Positions 1 through 14,660 of a stretch of 64,000 nucleotides of DNA are shown in pieces. The stretch spans positions 50,715,427 through 50,779,426 of the forward strand of contig CM065700.1 in assembly GCA_017654935.2 (NCBI GenBank), given 5' to 3'. This DNA is from Phymorhynchus buccinoides (lineage: Eukaryota > Mollusca > Gastropoda > Neogastropoda > Raphitomidae). Each line of letters starts with the position of its first letter. The stretch's first letter is position 1. The position numbers and the translations under genes were made by a program. The notes below the pieces were generated by a model. The model was given only the letters and a program-made list of their open reading frames with translations. It was not told the DNA's origin and did no database searches.

Positions 1-155
<155 letters not shown>

Positions 156-250
156 TATGCCTAGCCCTTGTTCCCATTGCGGTGTACCCCTGTCTTTACA
201 GACCCTGGAGTAGAAAAGCGGAATCCTGGAACAGACTGTGTGTTGATACT

Positions 251-440
251 GAACTAGACGACACTGTCAAGGTACAACGGTTACGTGTGGTTTCGCTACG
301 TATAATATACATCTGAACTAGACGACACTGTCAAGGTACAACGGTTACGTGTGGTTTCGCTACGTATAATATACATCTGAACTAGACGACACTGTCAAGG
401 TACAACTGTTACGTGTGGTTTCGCTACGTATAATATACAT
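251..440. repeat. 64-bp tandem repeat, 3 copies
   Basis: Copies start at 251, 315 and 379 and are nearly identical (one G/T change in the third). The unit begins gaactagacgacactgtcaa. The following 340 bp (441-780) contain nothing I recognise. Confidence 0.95.
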
Positions 441-780
441 TGTCCATTACGTCCATAGATATGGAGAGACGGATGTGGAAACTCCTCTCTACTCTTTGTT
501 TGTCAGTCCCACGACAATGGGGTTAGTCTTCGTATTGTAAGCCCGAACTTATCCATGCCTCAGTGGCTTCGAATGAAATCCAGCCCCAACACTTTAGTTA
601 CAACACGACAGATATCCATCCAATCCCCAGCCAGCCGATGACACACTGTAGGCCTAATTAACCACTGTCATCCCCACTCCCCCCCTCCCATCCACCATCA
701 CCACCCCATCACCTTTTAGTCATGGTGGTGTGAGTCGACAACTTTTCCCCCTTCAACCAAAGTTGTATGTTTTGACACCC

Positions 781-1140
781 AGGGAGAAAGGTGGCAGAGT
801 GGTGACTTTCGCTTGCCAAATGTAATGCGTGACTGCAACGTGAATGACCCGGGTTCGATTCCCGGCCTCGCCCTTTCTTTCTAGTTTGACAGAAAAATCG
901 AGCTGATGGATGGGGACTTAAAGCTAGTCTGACCAGTGCGCTTTACGCACGTAAAAATCCCACAGCAGTTGAAAGTCGGTAAGAGCAGGAAGAAATCCCG
1001 CTGCCTGGTATGGCCAAATTGATAGCTATAGGTTTTCCAAATGTGCCCACACACCCTCTTCACTCTGTGCCCTCCACCCCCCATCCCCAATTTTTATTTT
1101 ATTTTTTAAATTGGGTAGGCGCTGCACTTGCGGCGACGCT
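781..1140 (+). mobile_element. tRNA-derived SINE, copy 1
   Basis: The head has an A-box-like tggcagagtgg and a B-box-like ggttcgattcc (851-861) inside a gggttcg...cccgg arm, followed by a body with gcgctttacgcacgtaaaa and a 3' part beginning ttgggtaggcgctg. The same order recurs at 31779-32204, and the same 3' part is present on the minus strand at 28625-28998. No tRNA gene is claimed, because the acceptor stem and anticodon arm are not intact. The SINE superfamily is unassigned. Confidence 0.8.
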
Positions 1141-1580
1141 CTCCAGGGGAGAGCAGCCCGAATTTCAGATAAGTCTCTGTGACTAGAATATACCAAATAC
1201 CCCCTCTCCAGGGGAGAGCAGCCCGAATTTCAGATAAGTCTGTGAGTAGAATATACCAAATACCCCCTTTCCATGGGAGAGCAGCCCGAATTTCAGATAA
1301 GTCTGTGACTAGAATATACCAAATACCCCCTCTCCAGGGGAGAGCAGCCCGAATTTCAGATAAGTCTGTGAGTAGAATATACCAAATACCCCCTTTCCAT
1401 GGGAGAGCAGCCCGAATTTCAGATAAGTCTGTGACTAGAATATACCAAATACCCCCTCTCCAGGGGAGAGCAGCCCGAATTTCAGATAAGTCTGTGACTA
1501 GAATATACCAAATACCCCCTCTCCAGGGGAGAGCAGCCCGAATTTCAGATATGTCTCTGTGACTAGAATATACCAATAAC
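1141..1580 (+). repeat. 63-bp tandem array made from the SINE 3' end, 7 copies
   Basis: The unit starts ctccaggggagagcagcccg. The gagcag word recurs at 1151, 1216, 1279, 1342, 1405, 1468 and 1531. One unit corresponds to the single-copy end of the SINE at 32142-32204. Two subtypes occur (ctccagg and ttccatgg), partly alternating. Open frames of 127 and 180 codons here are by-products of the 63-bp length. Confidence 0.93.
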
Positions 1581-1908
1581 CCCTCCATGTGTACTTCTTC
1601 TTTTTTTCTCTCCGAATCCCAACTCACAGCCACACCCTGGTTTGTCAAGTCACAGAATCAGAAACCAGCGGTCCAAGGGGAGGAATCTGTGTTGGGCCGT
1701 CAGGAGGCACCCACCAGAGGAGACACTGCAGCTGAGTCACTCGCAGCTCCGTGGCAAAATAATCAGTGTTTTGCTTCTTTTTCCCTCTCCCTCTTTCTTC
1801 TCTCCTCCGGCTTTCCTCAATTATTTCCGAGTCATGTCCGTTGTCCTTTTCCGTATCATATTTTTACCTGTCCCCACCCCTGATTATTTGGGGGGGTTTT
1901 CCCATTGC

Positions 1909-2460
1909 CCGAGTCACCCTGTGGCACTGCTCTCATGCCGCTCATTCCCAGTCCCTACCCAGGACCCCACCCCGGAGTGTCCTGAAACCGGCGGTCAATG
2001 CCCGAGTCACCCTGTGGCACTCCTCTCATTCCCAGTCCCTACCCAGGACCCCACCCCGGAGTGTCCTGAAACCGGCGGTCAATGCCCGAGTCACCCTGTG
2101 GCACTCCTCTCATTCCCAGTCCCTACCCAGGACCCCACCCCGGAGTGTCCTGAAACCGGCGGTCAATGCCCGAGTCACCCTGTGGCACTCCTCTCATTCC
2201 CAGTCCCTACCCAGGACCCCACCCCGGAGTGTCCTGAAACCGGCGGTCAATGCCCGAGTCACCCTGTGGCACTCCTCTCATTCCCAGTCCCTACCCAGGA
2301 CCCCACCCCGGAGTGTCCTGAAACCGGCGGTCACGGTGTGGCACTCCTCTCATTCCCAGTCCCTACCCAGGACCCCACCCCGAGTGTCCTGAAACCGGCG
2401 GTCACGGTGTGGCACTCCTCTCATTCCCAGTCCCTACCCAGGACCACACCCCGGATTGTC
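1909..2460. repeat. GC-rich 84-bp minisatellite, 7 copies
   Basis: gtccctaccc recurs at 1951, 2035, 2119, 2203, 2287, 2359 and 2430; five spacings are 84 bp or near, the last two 71-72 bp. The bases flanking it at about 1660-1735 and 2479-2552 (ggtcc...ccaaggggag, gagacactgc) resemble each other, which suggests the array grew between two copies of a larger repeat. No coding evidence. Confidence 0.92.
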
Positions 2461-2955
2461 CGGCCGCTGACCCTGAAACTGGCGGTCCGTCACTCCAAGG
2501 GGAGCCATCAATGTAAGGCCGTCCACAGGCAACCACCAGTGGAGACACTGCACTGCTGCCGGGTTACTTCGGTGGACTTCAGACTTCAGACACTTTATTT
2601 TACAAGAATAAGAATTTAGGCTGGAGTTCAGTGGAGCCTGTTCTGATCCGACATACGCAGGACACCACCTACTAAACCCCCTACTGACGACAATAAATTG
2701 CTTAGTCGCGGAGCCAGCGGGAGTGAGTGAAGTCCTCCTCCGAGGGCACCACCACTTACCCGTATTAAAGCGTTGATTGTGGTCATGTACCACCAAGAAG
2801 AAGAAGAAAGACGTGTCCAGTGGATCCTGCCTGTCAGGTTCTTTGGTTGATGACATAACCCTAGGCTGATCCTACCCCTATCCATTTCGAGAGAATGGCA
2901 GAATGTGTCCAAATTAAAAAACTTAGCCTTCTTGTGTTTATTTTTCTACACATTG
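2461..2955. other. single-copy stretch, no gene seen
   Basis: About 500 bp of mixed sequence with no repeat or conserved peptide that I recognise, apart from the weak match of its first 90 bases to the left flank of the 84-bp array. Confidence 0.6.
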
Positions 2956-2957
2956 GA

Positions 2958-3012
2958 AAGGCAGTGGCTATTCTCCCTCTAGTGGTAAAATAGAACTTGG
3001 GCTATTTTCCCT
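2958..3012 (+). repeat. inverted-repeat arm (left)
   Basis: The word ctattctccctctagtgg and the following aaatagaacttgggctat reappear reverse-complemented at about 4265-4320. The two arms enclose the 3.1-4.2 kb minisatellite. They may be the ends of one element or two oppositely inserted copies; no clear target duplication is visible. Confidence 0.75.
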
Positions 3013-3110
3013 CACATGGTTTTGTAGCACAGAGTCGATCCGATTTCGCCAAGCATTGCTGACGTAAATTCCGGCTGAAGTAGGCTAAATTTAGAGTAGT
3101 AATTCAGCTC

Positions 3111-4172
3111 TGTGCCAATGTGTCGTTGTGTCCACATGTCGTTGTGCCTGTAATGACGTGTCGTTGTGTCTACATCTCTTTGTGTCCACGTGTCGTTGTG
3201 TCTACATGTCTCTGTGTCCACGTGTCATTGTGCCTCTAATGACGTGTCATTGTGTCTACACGTCTCTGTGTCCACGTGTCGTTGTGCCTCTAATGATGTG
3301 TCGTTGTGTCTACATGTCTCTGTGTCCACGTGTCATTGTGACTGTAATGACATGTCGTTGTGTCTACATGTCCACGTGTCATTGTGCCTGTAATGACGTG
3401 TCGTTGTGTCTACATGTATTTGTGTCCACGTGTCATTGTGTCTACATGTCTGTGTCCATGTGTCGTTGTGCCTGTAATGACGTGTCATTGTGCCTGTAAT
3501 GACGTGTCATTGTGTCTACATGTCTGTGTCCATGTGTCGTTGTGCCTGTAATGACGTGTCGTTGTGCCTGTAATGACGTGTCATTGTGTCTACATGTCTG
3601 TGTCCATGTGTCATTGTGCCTGTAATGACGTGTCATTGTGCCTGTACATGTGTCATTGTGTCTACATGTCGTGTCCACGTGTCATTGTGTCTACATGTCT
3701 GTGTCCACGTGTCGTGCCTGTAATGACGTGTCATTGTGTCTACATGTCTGTGTCCACGTGTCGTGCCTGTAATGACGTGTCATTGTGTCTACATGTCTGT
3801 GTCCATGTGTCGTTGTGCCTGTAATGACGCGTCGTTGTGCCTGTAATGACGTGTCATTGTGTCTACATGTCCACGTGTCGTTGTGCCTGTAATGACATGT
3901 CGTTGCGCCTGTAATGATGTGTCGTTGTGCCTGTAATGACGTGTCATTGTGTCTACATGTCTTTGTGCCTGTAATGACGTGTCATTGTGCCTGTAATGAT
4001 GTGTCATTGTGTCTACATGTCTTTGTGCCTGTAATGATGTCATTGTGTCTGCATGTCTTTGTGTCTACATGTCATTGTGCCTGTAATGACATGTCATTGT
4101 GCCTGTAATGACGTGTCGTTGTGTCTACATGTCTTTGTGTCCATGTGTCGTTGTGCCTGTAATGACGTGTCG
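3111..4172. repeat. composite minisatellite (tgtcattgtgcctgtaatgacg and related units)
   Basis: About 1.06 kb of two interleaved short units, one of about 22 bp with cctgtaatgacg and one with tctacatgtctgtgtccacg. A/G and C/T transitions (cattg/cgttg) separate the copies. Open frames on both strands come from the simple composition. Confidence 0.93.
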
Positions 4173-4180
4173 ATGCATCA

Positions 4181-4205
4181 GAGTCAATCAATCAATCAAT
4201 CATCA
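4181..4205 (-). repeat. (AATC)n tail with adjacent tttattg
   Basis: tcaatcaatcaatcaatcat is typical of the short tandem tail of a minus-strand retroposon. The body of such an element is not recognisable here. Confidence 0.4.
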
Positions 4206-4261
4206 TTTATTGTCCCCATTTTAAAACAAGGAAATTTGTCTTTCCTGAAAATAACCCGAGT

Positions 4262-4325
4262 TCTATTTTCCCTCTCATAGCCCAAGTTCTATTTTCCCAC
4301 TAGAGGGAGAATAGTCATTGCCTAT
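4262..4325 (-). repeat. inverted-repeat arm (right)
   Basis: Reverse complement of the arm at 2958-3012, with a few differences: the core agttctattttcccactaga and gggagaatag pair with the left arm. Confidence 0.75.
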
Positions 4326-4583
4326 GGGAAAACGTACATGTGTCCCACAAATACAAATCGTTGTCTGGAGGGTGGAGATATCATGAATATAGTTTTTCTA
4401 TCAAGTATAACATGACTCGGCATGTGTGAGAAAGGAGAGCAGAGAAAGGCTTTCTTGAAAGAAATGCGGAATCCCGGTGCTAATCTGCATGCAAACCCAC
4501 TACTTTAATTAAACCACGCCCTGTGTTGCATATTCATGATCCTGTCTGCTGATAGGTCTGATTGTTGAGAGGACACAGAAACT

Positions 4584-5077
4584 GGATAGTCCTACTACTC
4601 AGACCGATAACTAGGCACCGATAGTATTCTTTCTCTCTAAGCTTGTGATAGTCCTACTACTCAGACCGATAACTAGGCACCGATAGTATTCTTTCTCTCT
4701 AAGCTTGTGATAGTCCTACTACTCAGACTGATAACTAGGCACTGATAGTATTCTTTCTCTCTAAGCTTGTGATAGTCCTACTACTCAGACCGATAACTTG
4801 GCACTGATTGTATTCTTTCTCTCTAAGCTTGTGATAGTCCTACTACTCAGACTGATAACTTGGCACTGATTGCATTCTTTCTCTCTAAGCTTGTGATAGT
4901 CCTACTACTCAGACTGATAACTTGGCACTGATAGTATTCTTTCTTTCTAAGCTTGTGATAGTCCTACTACTCAGACCGATAACTAGGCACTGATAGTATT
5001 CTTTCTTTCTAAGCTTGCGATAGTCCTACTACTCAGACCGATAACTTGGCACTGATAGTATTCTTTCTTTCTAAGCT
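4584..5077. repeat. 62-bp tandem repeat, 8 copies
   Basis: gtcctactac recurs every 62 bp (4589, 4651, 4713, 4775, 4837, 4899, 4961, 5023). Copies differ by transitions (accga/actga, taggc/ttggc). Confidence 0.95.
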
Positions 5078-5183
5078 AGTGTCTTTCTAGGCCTTCTGCC
5101 TGATCAAAGGTAGACTTGTTTCAAGGTTATAACCACCACTTTCTGGTTCTTCTTCATTGCGCCATCTTCAATGAGCAACTTTG

Positions 5184-5367
5184 GATGCGGATTTGACCGC
5201 CAGGGGGCAGTCAAACCGGTAGGGGCTTATCGCGTGATTTTCTTAGTTGGGTGTAGTGAGAGAGGGAGAAGGAAGGACTCGTCTCCCTCTCTCACTACGC
5301 CCAACTAAGAACATCACGCGATAAGCCCCTACCGGTTTGACTGCCTCCTGGTGGTCAAATCCGCGTC
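5184..5367. repeat. 184-bp near-perfect palindrome (foldback element)
   Basis: Arms 5184-5269 and 5282-5367 are about 86 bp each with roughly five mismatches, around a 12-nt loop. A transcript from either strand would form a long hairpin. The outer ends (ggatgcgg and ccgcgtc) have no obvious target duplication. It could be a foldback MITE or a freshly made inverted duplication. Confidence 0.92.
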
Positions 5368-5369
5368 AT

Positions 5370-5370
<1 letters not shown>

Positions 5371-5411
<41 letters not shown>

Positions 5412-5431
5412 GTGCGTGTGTGTGTGTGTGT
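5371..5431. repeat. (GT)n microsatellite
   Basis: GT run with two GC interruptions, directly right of the palindrome. The stretch 5432-5970 is AT-rich with minor CA runs at about 5611 and 5670 and no gene. Confidence 0.95.
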
Positions 5432-5977
5432 GCATTTGAACGAGTTTATGCTTGTGCACGCGTGTGTGAGAATGAGTGTTTACAAGTGTTCATAAAATAA
5501 TAGCACCACACTTTAATAACACATCATCTGATTTTAATTTTCATATTTCGATGCTTGATTAATACAAAGTGTTTTGAAGAGGCAACAGCATGAAAGATTT
5601 AAACAAGCACACACACACACACACATGGATGTACCCATATGCACACATATTTTTATGTAAGTGCGCACACACACACGCACGCATTCACACACACACACAG
5701 ATGACCAAATAGGCCTAAAAATATCCGAAACTAAAATTAACACATAGCCCATTTCCGTAAAGAATCTTGATCAAAGGTTATAAAATATTTGTGCATTTTT
5801 CTTCTTCACAAATAAAAAGAATGACTAAAAATGAAACATACTGTCTGACCAGCACATCACAAAGCATACTGCCAGTAGGCTAAAGATGGTGCGTAGAATG
5901 TGTATGCACATGTGTGTGCTGTGTGTGCTGTGTGTGCATGCATTTATCAGCAGCTTCTTTTGTTTGAACACACACAT

Positions 5978-6013
<36 letters not shown>

Positions 6014-6060
6014 CACAACACAACACAACACAACACACCACAACACAACACACCACACAC
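5978..6060. repeat. (CA)n grading into (CAACA)n
   Basis: A pure CA run passes into acaac pentamers and cacca variants; the change from dinucleotide to pentanucleotide is gradual. Confidence 0.95.
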
Positions 6061-6204
6061 CAAAGGAACAATCAATCAGCCTGAGAAAATAAACAACTAA
6101 ACCTCATGGATTACAAAATTCGTCTTAAAAATAAAAGCAGATAAAATCTCACACGATTATAGGTTTGCAGATCCTTGCATTTTGTTGTTGTTTCTCTCCT
6201 TAGT

Positions 6205-6605
6205 TGCCAATACAATGACAATCCAATGACAATACAGTGACAATACAGACTGCATTATACACCATAGAGCTAATAATCCAATGACAATCCAATGACAATC
6301 CAATGACAATACAGACTGCATTATACACCATAGAGCTAATAATCCAATGACAATACAATGACAATCCAATGACAATACAGACTGCATTATACACCATAGA
6401 GCTAATAATACAATGACAATCCAGTGACAATACAATGACAATACAGACTGCATTATACACCATAGAGCTAATAATACAATGACAATCCAGTGACAATACA
6501 ATGACAATACAGACTGCATTATACACCATAGAGCTAATAATCCAATGACAATCCAGTGACAATACAATGACAATACAGACTGCATTATACACCATAGAGC
6601 TAATA
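6205..6605. repeat. 66-bp satellite units (6 x 11 bp), 6 copies
   Basis: gactgc recurs at 6248, 6314, 6380, 6446, 6512 and 6578, exactly 66 bp apart. Each unit holds three 11-mers of the type (t/c)caatgacaa and a 33-bp block (tacagactgcattatacacc...ctaataa). It is the left flank of the 11-bp satellite. Confidence 0.96.
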
Positions 6606-9600
6606 ATACAATGACAATACAATGACAATACAATGACAATACAATGACAATACAATGACAATACAATGACAATACAATGACAATACAATGACAATACAAC
6701 GACAATACAACGACAATACAACGACAATACAACGACAATACAACGACAATACAATGACAATACAATGACAATACAATGACAATACAACGACAATACAACG
6801 ACAATACAATGACAATACAATGACAATACAACGACAATACAACGACAACACAATGACAATACAATGACAACACAATGACAACACAACGACAATACAACGA
6901 CAATACAATGACAATACAATGACAATACAATGACAATACAATGACAATACAACGACAACACAATGACAATACAACGACAATACAACGACAATACAACGAC
7001 AATACAACGACAACACAATGACAATACAACGACAATACAACGACAACACAACGACAATACAACGACAATACAACGACAACACAATGACAATACAACGACA
7101 ACACAACGACAATACAACGACAATACAATGACAATACAACGACAATACAATGACAATACAATGACAATACAATGACAATACAACGACAACACAATGACAA
7201 TACAATGACAATACAATGACAATACAATGACAATACAACGACAATACAATGACAATACAATGACAATACAATGACAATACAACGACAACACAACGACAAT
7301 ACAACGACAATACAACGACAATACAATGACAATACAATGACAATACAACGACAATACAATGACAATACAACGACAATACAACGACAATACAATGACAATA
7401 CAACGACAATACAACGACAATACAACGACAATACAACGACAATACAACGACAATACAACGACAATACAATGACAATACAACGACAATACAACGACAATAC
7501 AACGACAATACAATGACAATACAATGACAATACAACGACAATACAACGACAATACAACGACAATACAACGACAATACAACGACAATACAATGAAATACAA
7601 TGACAATACAACGACAATACAACGACAATACAACGACAATACAACGACAATACAACGACAATACAATGACAATACAATGACAATACAATGACAATACAAT
7701 GACAATACAACGACAATACAACGACAATACAACGACAATACAACGACAATACAACGACAATGCAACGACAATGCAACGACAATGCAACGACAATACAACG
7801 ACAATACAACGACAATACAATGACAATACAATGACAATACAATGACAATACAATGACAATACAATGACAATACAATGACAATACAATGACAATACAATGA
7901 CAATACAATGACAATACAATACAATGACAATGACAATACAATGGCAATACAATGGCAATACAATGGCAATACAATGACAATACAATGACAATACAATGAC
8001 AATACAATGACAACACAATGACAATACAATGACAACACAATGACAATACAATGACAATACAACGACAATACAACGACAATACAATGACAATACAATGACA
8101 ATACAATGACAATACAATGACAATACAACGACAATACAATGACAATACAATGACAATACAATGACAATACAATGACAATACAATGACAATACAATGACAA
8201 TACAATGACAATACAATGACAATACAATGACAATACAATGACAATACAATGACAACACAACGACAACACAACGACAATACAACGACAATACAATGACAAT
8301 ACAACGACAATACAACGACAATACAACGACAATACAACGACAATACAATGACAATACAATGACAATACAATGACAATACAACGACAATACAACGACAATA
8401 CAACGACAATACAACGACAATACAACGACAATACAATGACAATACAATGACAATACAATGACAATACAATGACAATACAATGACAATACAACGACAACAC
8501 AACGACAACACAACGACAACACAACGACAACACAACGACAATACAACGACAATACAACGACAATACAACGACAATACAATGACAATACAATGACAATACA
8601 ATGACAATACAATGACAAGACAATGACAATACAATGACAATACAATGACAATACAACGACAATACAATGACAACACAATGACAACACAATGACAACACAA
8701 TGACAATACAACGACAATACAATGACAATACAATGACAATGACAATGACAATACAATGACAATACAATGACAATACAATGACAATACAATGACAATACAA
8801 TGACAATACAATGACAATACAATACAATACAATGACAACACAATGACAACACAATGACAACACAATGACAATACAATGACAATACAACGACAACACAATG
8901 ACAATACAACGACAATACAATGACAATACAATGACAATACAACGACAATACAACGACAATACAACGACAATACAATGACAATACAATGACAACACAATGA
9001 CAATACAATGACAACACAACGACAATACAACGACAATACAACGACAACACAACGACAATCCAATGACAATACAACGACAATACAATGACAATACAACGAC
9101 AATACAATGACAATACAATGACAATACAACGACAATACAACGACAATACAACGACAATACAACGACAATACAACGACAATACAACGACAATACAACGACA
9201 ATACAATGACAATACAATGACAATACAATGACAATACAATGACAATACAACGACAATACAATGACAATACAATGACAATACAATGACAATACAATGACAA
9301 TACAATGACAATACAACGACAATACAACGACAATACAACGACAATACAATGACAATACAATGACAATACAACGACAATACAACGACAACACAATGACAAT
9401 ACAATGACAATACAACGACAATACAACGACAATACAATGACAATACAACGACAATACAACGACAATACAATGACAATACAATGACAATACAATGACAATA
9501 CAATGACAACACAATGACAATACAACGACAATACAACGACAATACAACGACAATACAATGACAATACAATGACAACACAACGACAATACAACGACAATAC

Positions 9601-12600
9601 AACGACAATACAATGACAACACAATGACAATACAACGACAATACAACGACAATACAACGACAATACAATGACAATACAATGACAATACAATGACAATACA
9701 ATGACAACACAACGACAACACAACGACAATACAACGACAATACAACGACAATACAACGACAACACAATGACAACACAACGACAATACAACGACAATACAA
9801 CGACAATACAACGACAATACAACGACAATACAACGACAATACAATGACAATACAATGACAATACAATGACAATACAATGACAATACAATGACAATACAAT
9901 GACAATACAATGACAATACAATGACAATACAATGACAATACAATGACAATACAATGACAATACAATGACAATACAATGACAATACAATGACAATACAATG
10001 ACAATACAATGACAATACAATGACAATACAACGACAATACAATGACAATACAACGACAATACAATGACAATACAATGACAATACAATGACAATACAATGA
10101 CAATACAATGACAATACAATGACAATACAACGACAATACAATGACAATACAATGACAATACAATGACAATACAATGACAATACAACGACAATACAACGAC
10201 AATACAATGACAATACAACGACAATACAACGACAATACAATGACAAGACAATGACAATACAACGACAACACAACGACAACACAACGACAACACAACGACA
10301 ATACAACGACAATACAACGACAATACAATGACAATACAATGACAATACAACGACAATACAACGACAATACAACGACAATACAATGACAATACAACGACAA
10401 TACAATGACAATACAATGACAATACAACGACAATACAACGACAATACAACGACAATACAACGACAATACAATGACAATACAACGACAATACAATGACAAT
10501 ACAACGACAATACAACGACAATACAACGACAACACAATGACAATACAACGACAATACAACGACAATACAATGACAATACAACGACAATACAACGACAATA
10601 CAACGACAACACAATGACAATACAACGACAATACAACGACAATACAATGACAATGACAATACAATGACAATACAACGACAATACAACGACAATACAATGA
10701 CAATACAACGACAACACAACGACAATACAATGACAATGACAATACAATGACAATACAACGACAATACAATGACAATACAACGACAATACAACGACAATAC
10801 AATGACAACACAACGACAACACAACGACAACACAACGACAATACAATGACAATGACAATACAATGACAATACAATGACAATACGACAATACAATGACAAC
10901 ACAATGACAACACAATGACAATACAATGACAATACAACGACAACACAACGACAACACAACGACAATACAACGACAATACAATGACAATACAATGACAATA
11001 CAACGACAATACAACGACAACACAATGACAACACAATGACAATACAATGACAATACAATGACAATACAATGACAATACAATGACAACACAACGACAATAC
11101 AACGACAATACAACGACAATACAACGACAACACAATGACAACACAATGACAATACAATGACAACACAACGACAATACAACGACAATACAACGACAATACA
11201 ACGACAATACAACGACAATACAATGACAACACAACGACAACACAATGACAACACAATGACAATACAATGACAACACAATGACAATACAATGACAATACAA
11301 TGACAATACAATGACAATACAATGACAATACAACGACAATACAACGACAATACAACGACAATACAACGACAATACAATGACAATACAATGACAATACAAT
11401 GACAATACAATGACAATACAACGACAATACAATGACAATACAATGACAATACAATGACAATACAATGACAATACAACGACAATACAATACACAATACAAT
11501 GACAATACAATGACAATACAACGACAATACAATGACAATACAATGACAATACAACGACAATACAACGACAATACAATGACAATACAACGACAATACAACG
11601 ACAATACAACGACAATACAACGACAATACAACGACAATACAACGACAATACAATGACAATACAATGACAATACAATGACAATACAATGACAATACAACGA
11701 CAATACAATGACAATACAATGACAATACAACGACAATACAATACAACGACAATACAATGACAATACAACGACAATACAATGACAATACAACGACAATACA
11801 ATGACAATACAATGACAATACAATGACAATACAACGACAATACAACGACAATACAACGACAATACAACGACAACACAACGACAATACAACGACAATACAA
11901 CGACAATACAATGACAATACAATGACAATACAATGACAATACAATGACAACACAATGACAATACAACGACAATACAACGACAATACAACGACAATACAAC
12001 GACAATACAATGACAATACAATGACAATACAACGACAATACAACGACAATACAACGACAATACAACGACAATACAACGACAATACAACGACAATACAATG
12101 ACAATACAACGACAATACAACGACAATACAACGACAATACAATGACAATACAATGACAATACAATGACAATACAATGACAATACAATGACAATACAATGA
12201 CAATACAACGACAATACAACGACAATACAACGACAATACAACGACAATACAACGACAATACAACGACAATACAACGACAATACAATGACAATACAACGAC
12301 AATACAATGACAATACAATGACAATACAACGACAATACAATGACAATACAATGACAATACAATGACAATACAATGACAATACAATGACAATACAATGACA
12401 ATACAACGACAATACAATGACAATACAATGACAATACAATGACAATACAACGACAATACAACGACAATACAACGACAATACAACGACAATACAACGACAA
12501 TACAACGACAATACAACGACAATACAACGACAATACAATGACAATACAATGACAATACAATGACAATACAATGACAATACAATGACAATACAATGACAAT

Positions 12601-14660
12601 ACAACGACAATACAACGACAATACAACGACAATACAACGACAATACAATGACAACACAATGACAACACAATGACAACACAATGACAACACAATGACAACA
12701 CAATGACAACACAATGACAACACAATGACAACACAATGACAATACAATGACAATACAATGACAACACAATGACAACACAATGACAACACAATGACAACAC
12801 AATGACAACACAATGACAATACAATGACAACACAATGACAACACAATGACAATACAATGACAACACAATGACAACACAATGACAACACAATGACAACACA
12901 ATGACAACACAATGACAATACAATGACAATACAATGACAATACAATGACAATACAATGACAACACAATGACAACACAATGACAATACAATGACAATACAA
13001 TGACAACACAATGACAACACAATGACAATACAATGACAACACAATGACAACACAATGACAACACAATGACAATACAATGACAACACAATGACAATACAAT
13101 GACAACACAATGACAATACAATGACAACACAATGACAATACAATGACAATACAATGACAATACAATGACAATACAATGACAATACAATGACAATACAATG
13201 ACAATACAACGACAATACAATGACAATACAACGACAATACAACGACAATACAATGACAATACAATGACAATACAATGACAACACAATGACAATACAATGA
13301 CAATACAACGACAATACAATGACAATACAACGACAATACAACGACAATACAATGACAATACAATGACAATACAATGACAATACAATGACAATACAATGAC
13401 AATCCAATGACAATACAATGACAATACAATGACAATACAACGACAATACAACGACAATACAATGACAATACAATGACAATACAATGACAATACAACGACA
13501 ATACAATGACAATACAATGACAATACAATGACAATACAACGACAATACAACGACAATACAATGACAATACAATGACAATACAATGACAATACAATGACAA
13601 CACAATGACAACACAATGACAATACAATGACAATACAATGACAATACAATGACAATACAATGACAATACAATGACAACACAATGACAACACAATGACAAC
13701 ACAATGACAACACAATGACAATACAAGACAACACAATGACAACACAATGACAACACAATGACAATACAATGACAATACAACGACAATACAATGACAATAC
13801 AATGACAATACAATGACAATACAACGACAATACAACGACAATACAATGACAATACAATGACAATACAATGACAATACAACGACAATACAACGACAATACA
13901 ACGACAATACAACGACAATACAACGACAATACAACGACAATACAATGACAATACAATGACAATACAATGACAATACAATGACAATACAATGACAATACAA
14001 TGACAATACAATGACAATACAATGACAATACAATGACAATACAATGCCAATACAATGACAATACAATGACAATACAATGACAATACAATGACAATACAAT
14101 GACAATACAATGACAATACAATGACAATACAATGACAATACAATGACAATACAATGACAATACAATGACAATACAATGACAATACAATGACAATACAATG
14201 ACAATACAATGACAATACAACGACAATACAATGACAATACAATGACAATACAACGACAATACAATGACAATACAATGACAATACAATGACAATACAATGA
14301 CAATACAATGACAATACAATGACAATACAATGACAATACAATGACAATACAATGACAATACAATGACAATACAATGACAATACAATGACAATACAACGAC
14401 AATACAACGACAATACAACGACAATACAATGACAATACAATGACAATACAACGACAATACAACGACAATACAACGACAATACAATGACAATACAATGACA
14501 ATACAATGACAATACAATGACAATACAATGACAATACAATGACAATACAATGACAATACAATGACAATACAATGACAATACAATGACAATACAATGACAA
14601 TACAATGACAATACAATGACAATACAATGACAATACAATACAATGACAATACAATGACAA
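6606..14660. repeat. 8-kb satellite of an 11-bp unit, about 730 copies
   Basis: The unit is tacaatgacaa with two common variable sites, t/c at the first base and TG/CG in the middle, giving four main subtypes. The cacaatg subtype is concentrated at 12655-13140 and 13600-13760. A few length changes occur (aatacaatacaa, caatgacaatgac). On the minus strand no subtype has a stop, and because 11 is not a multiple of 3, all three frames are open and encode the same 11-residue peptide; these 2700-2841-codon frames are not genes. Confidence 0.98.

Noticed and set aside
781..875. Functional tRNA gene
   Set aside because: A- and B-box-like words are present, but the cloverleaf is incomplete and the sequence continues as a SINE.
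1642..2619. 325-codon plus-strand frame over the 84-bp minisatellite
   Set aside because: 84 bp is 28 codons; the frame is maintained by the repeat length and another frame is open too (208 codons).
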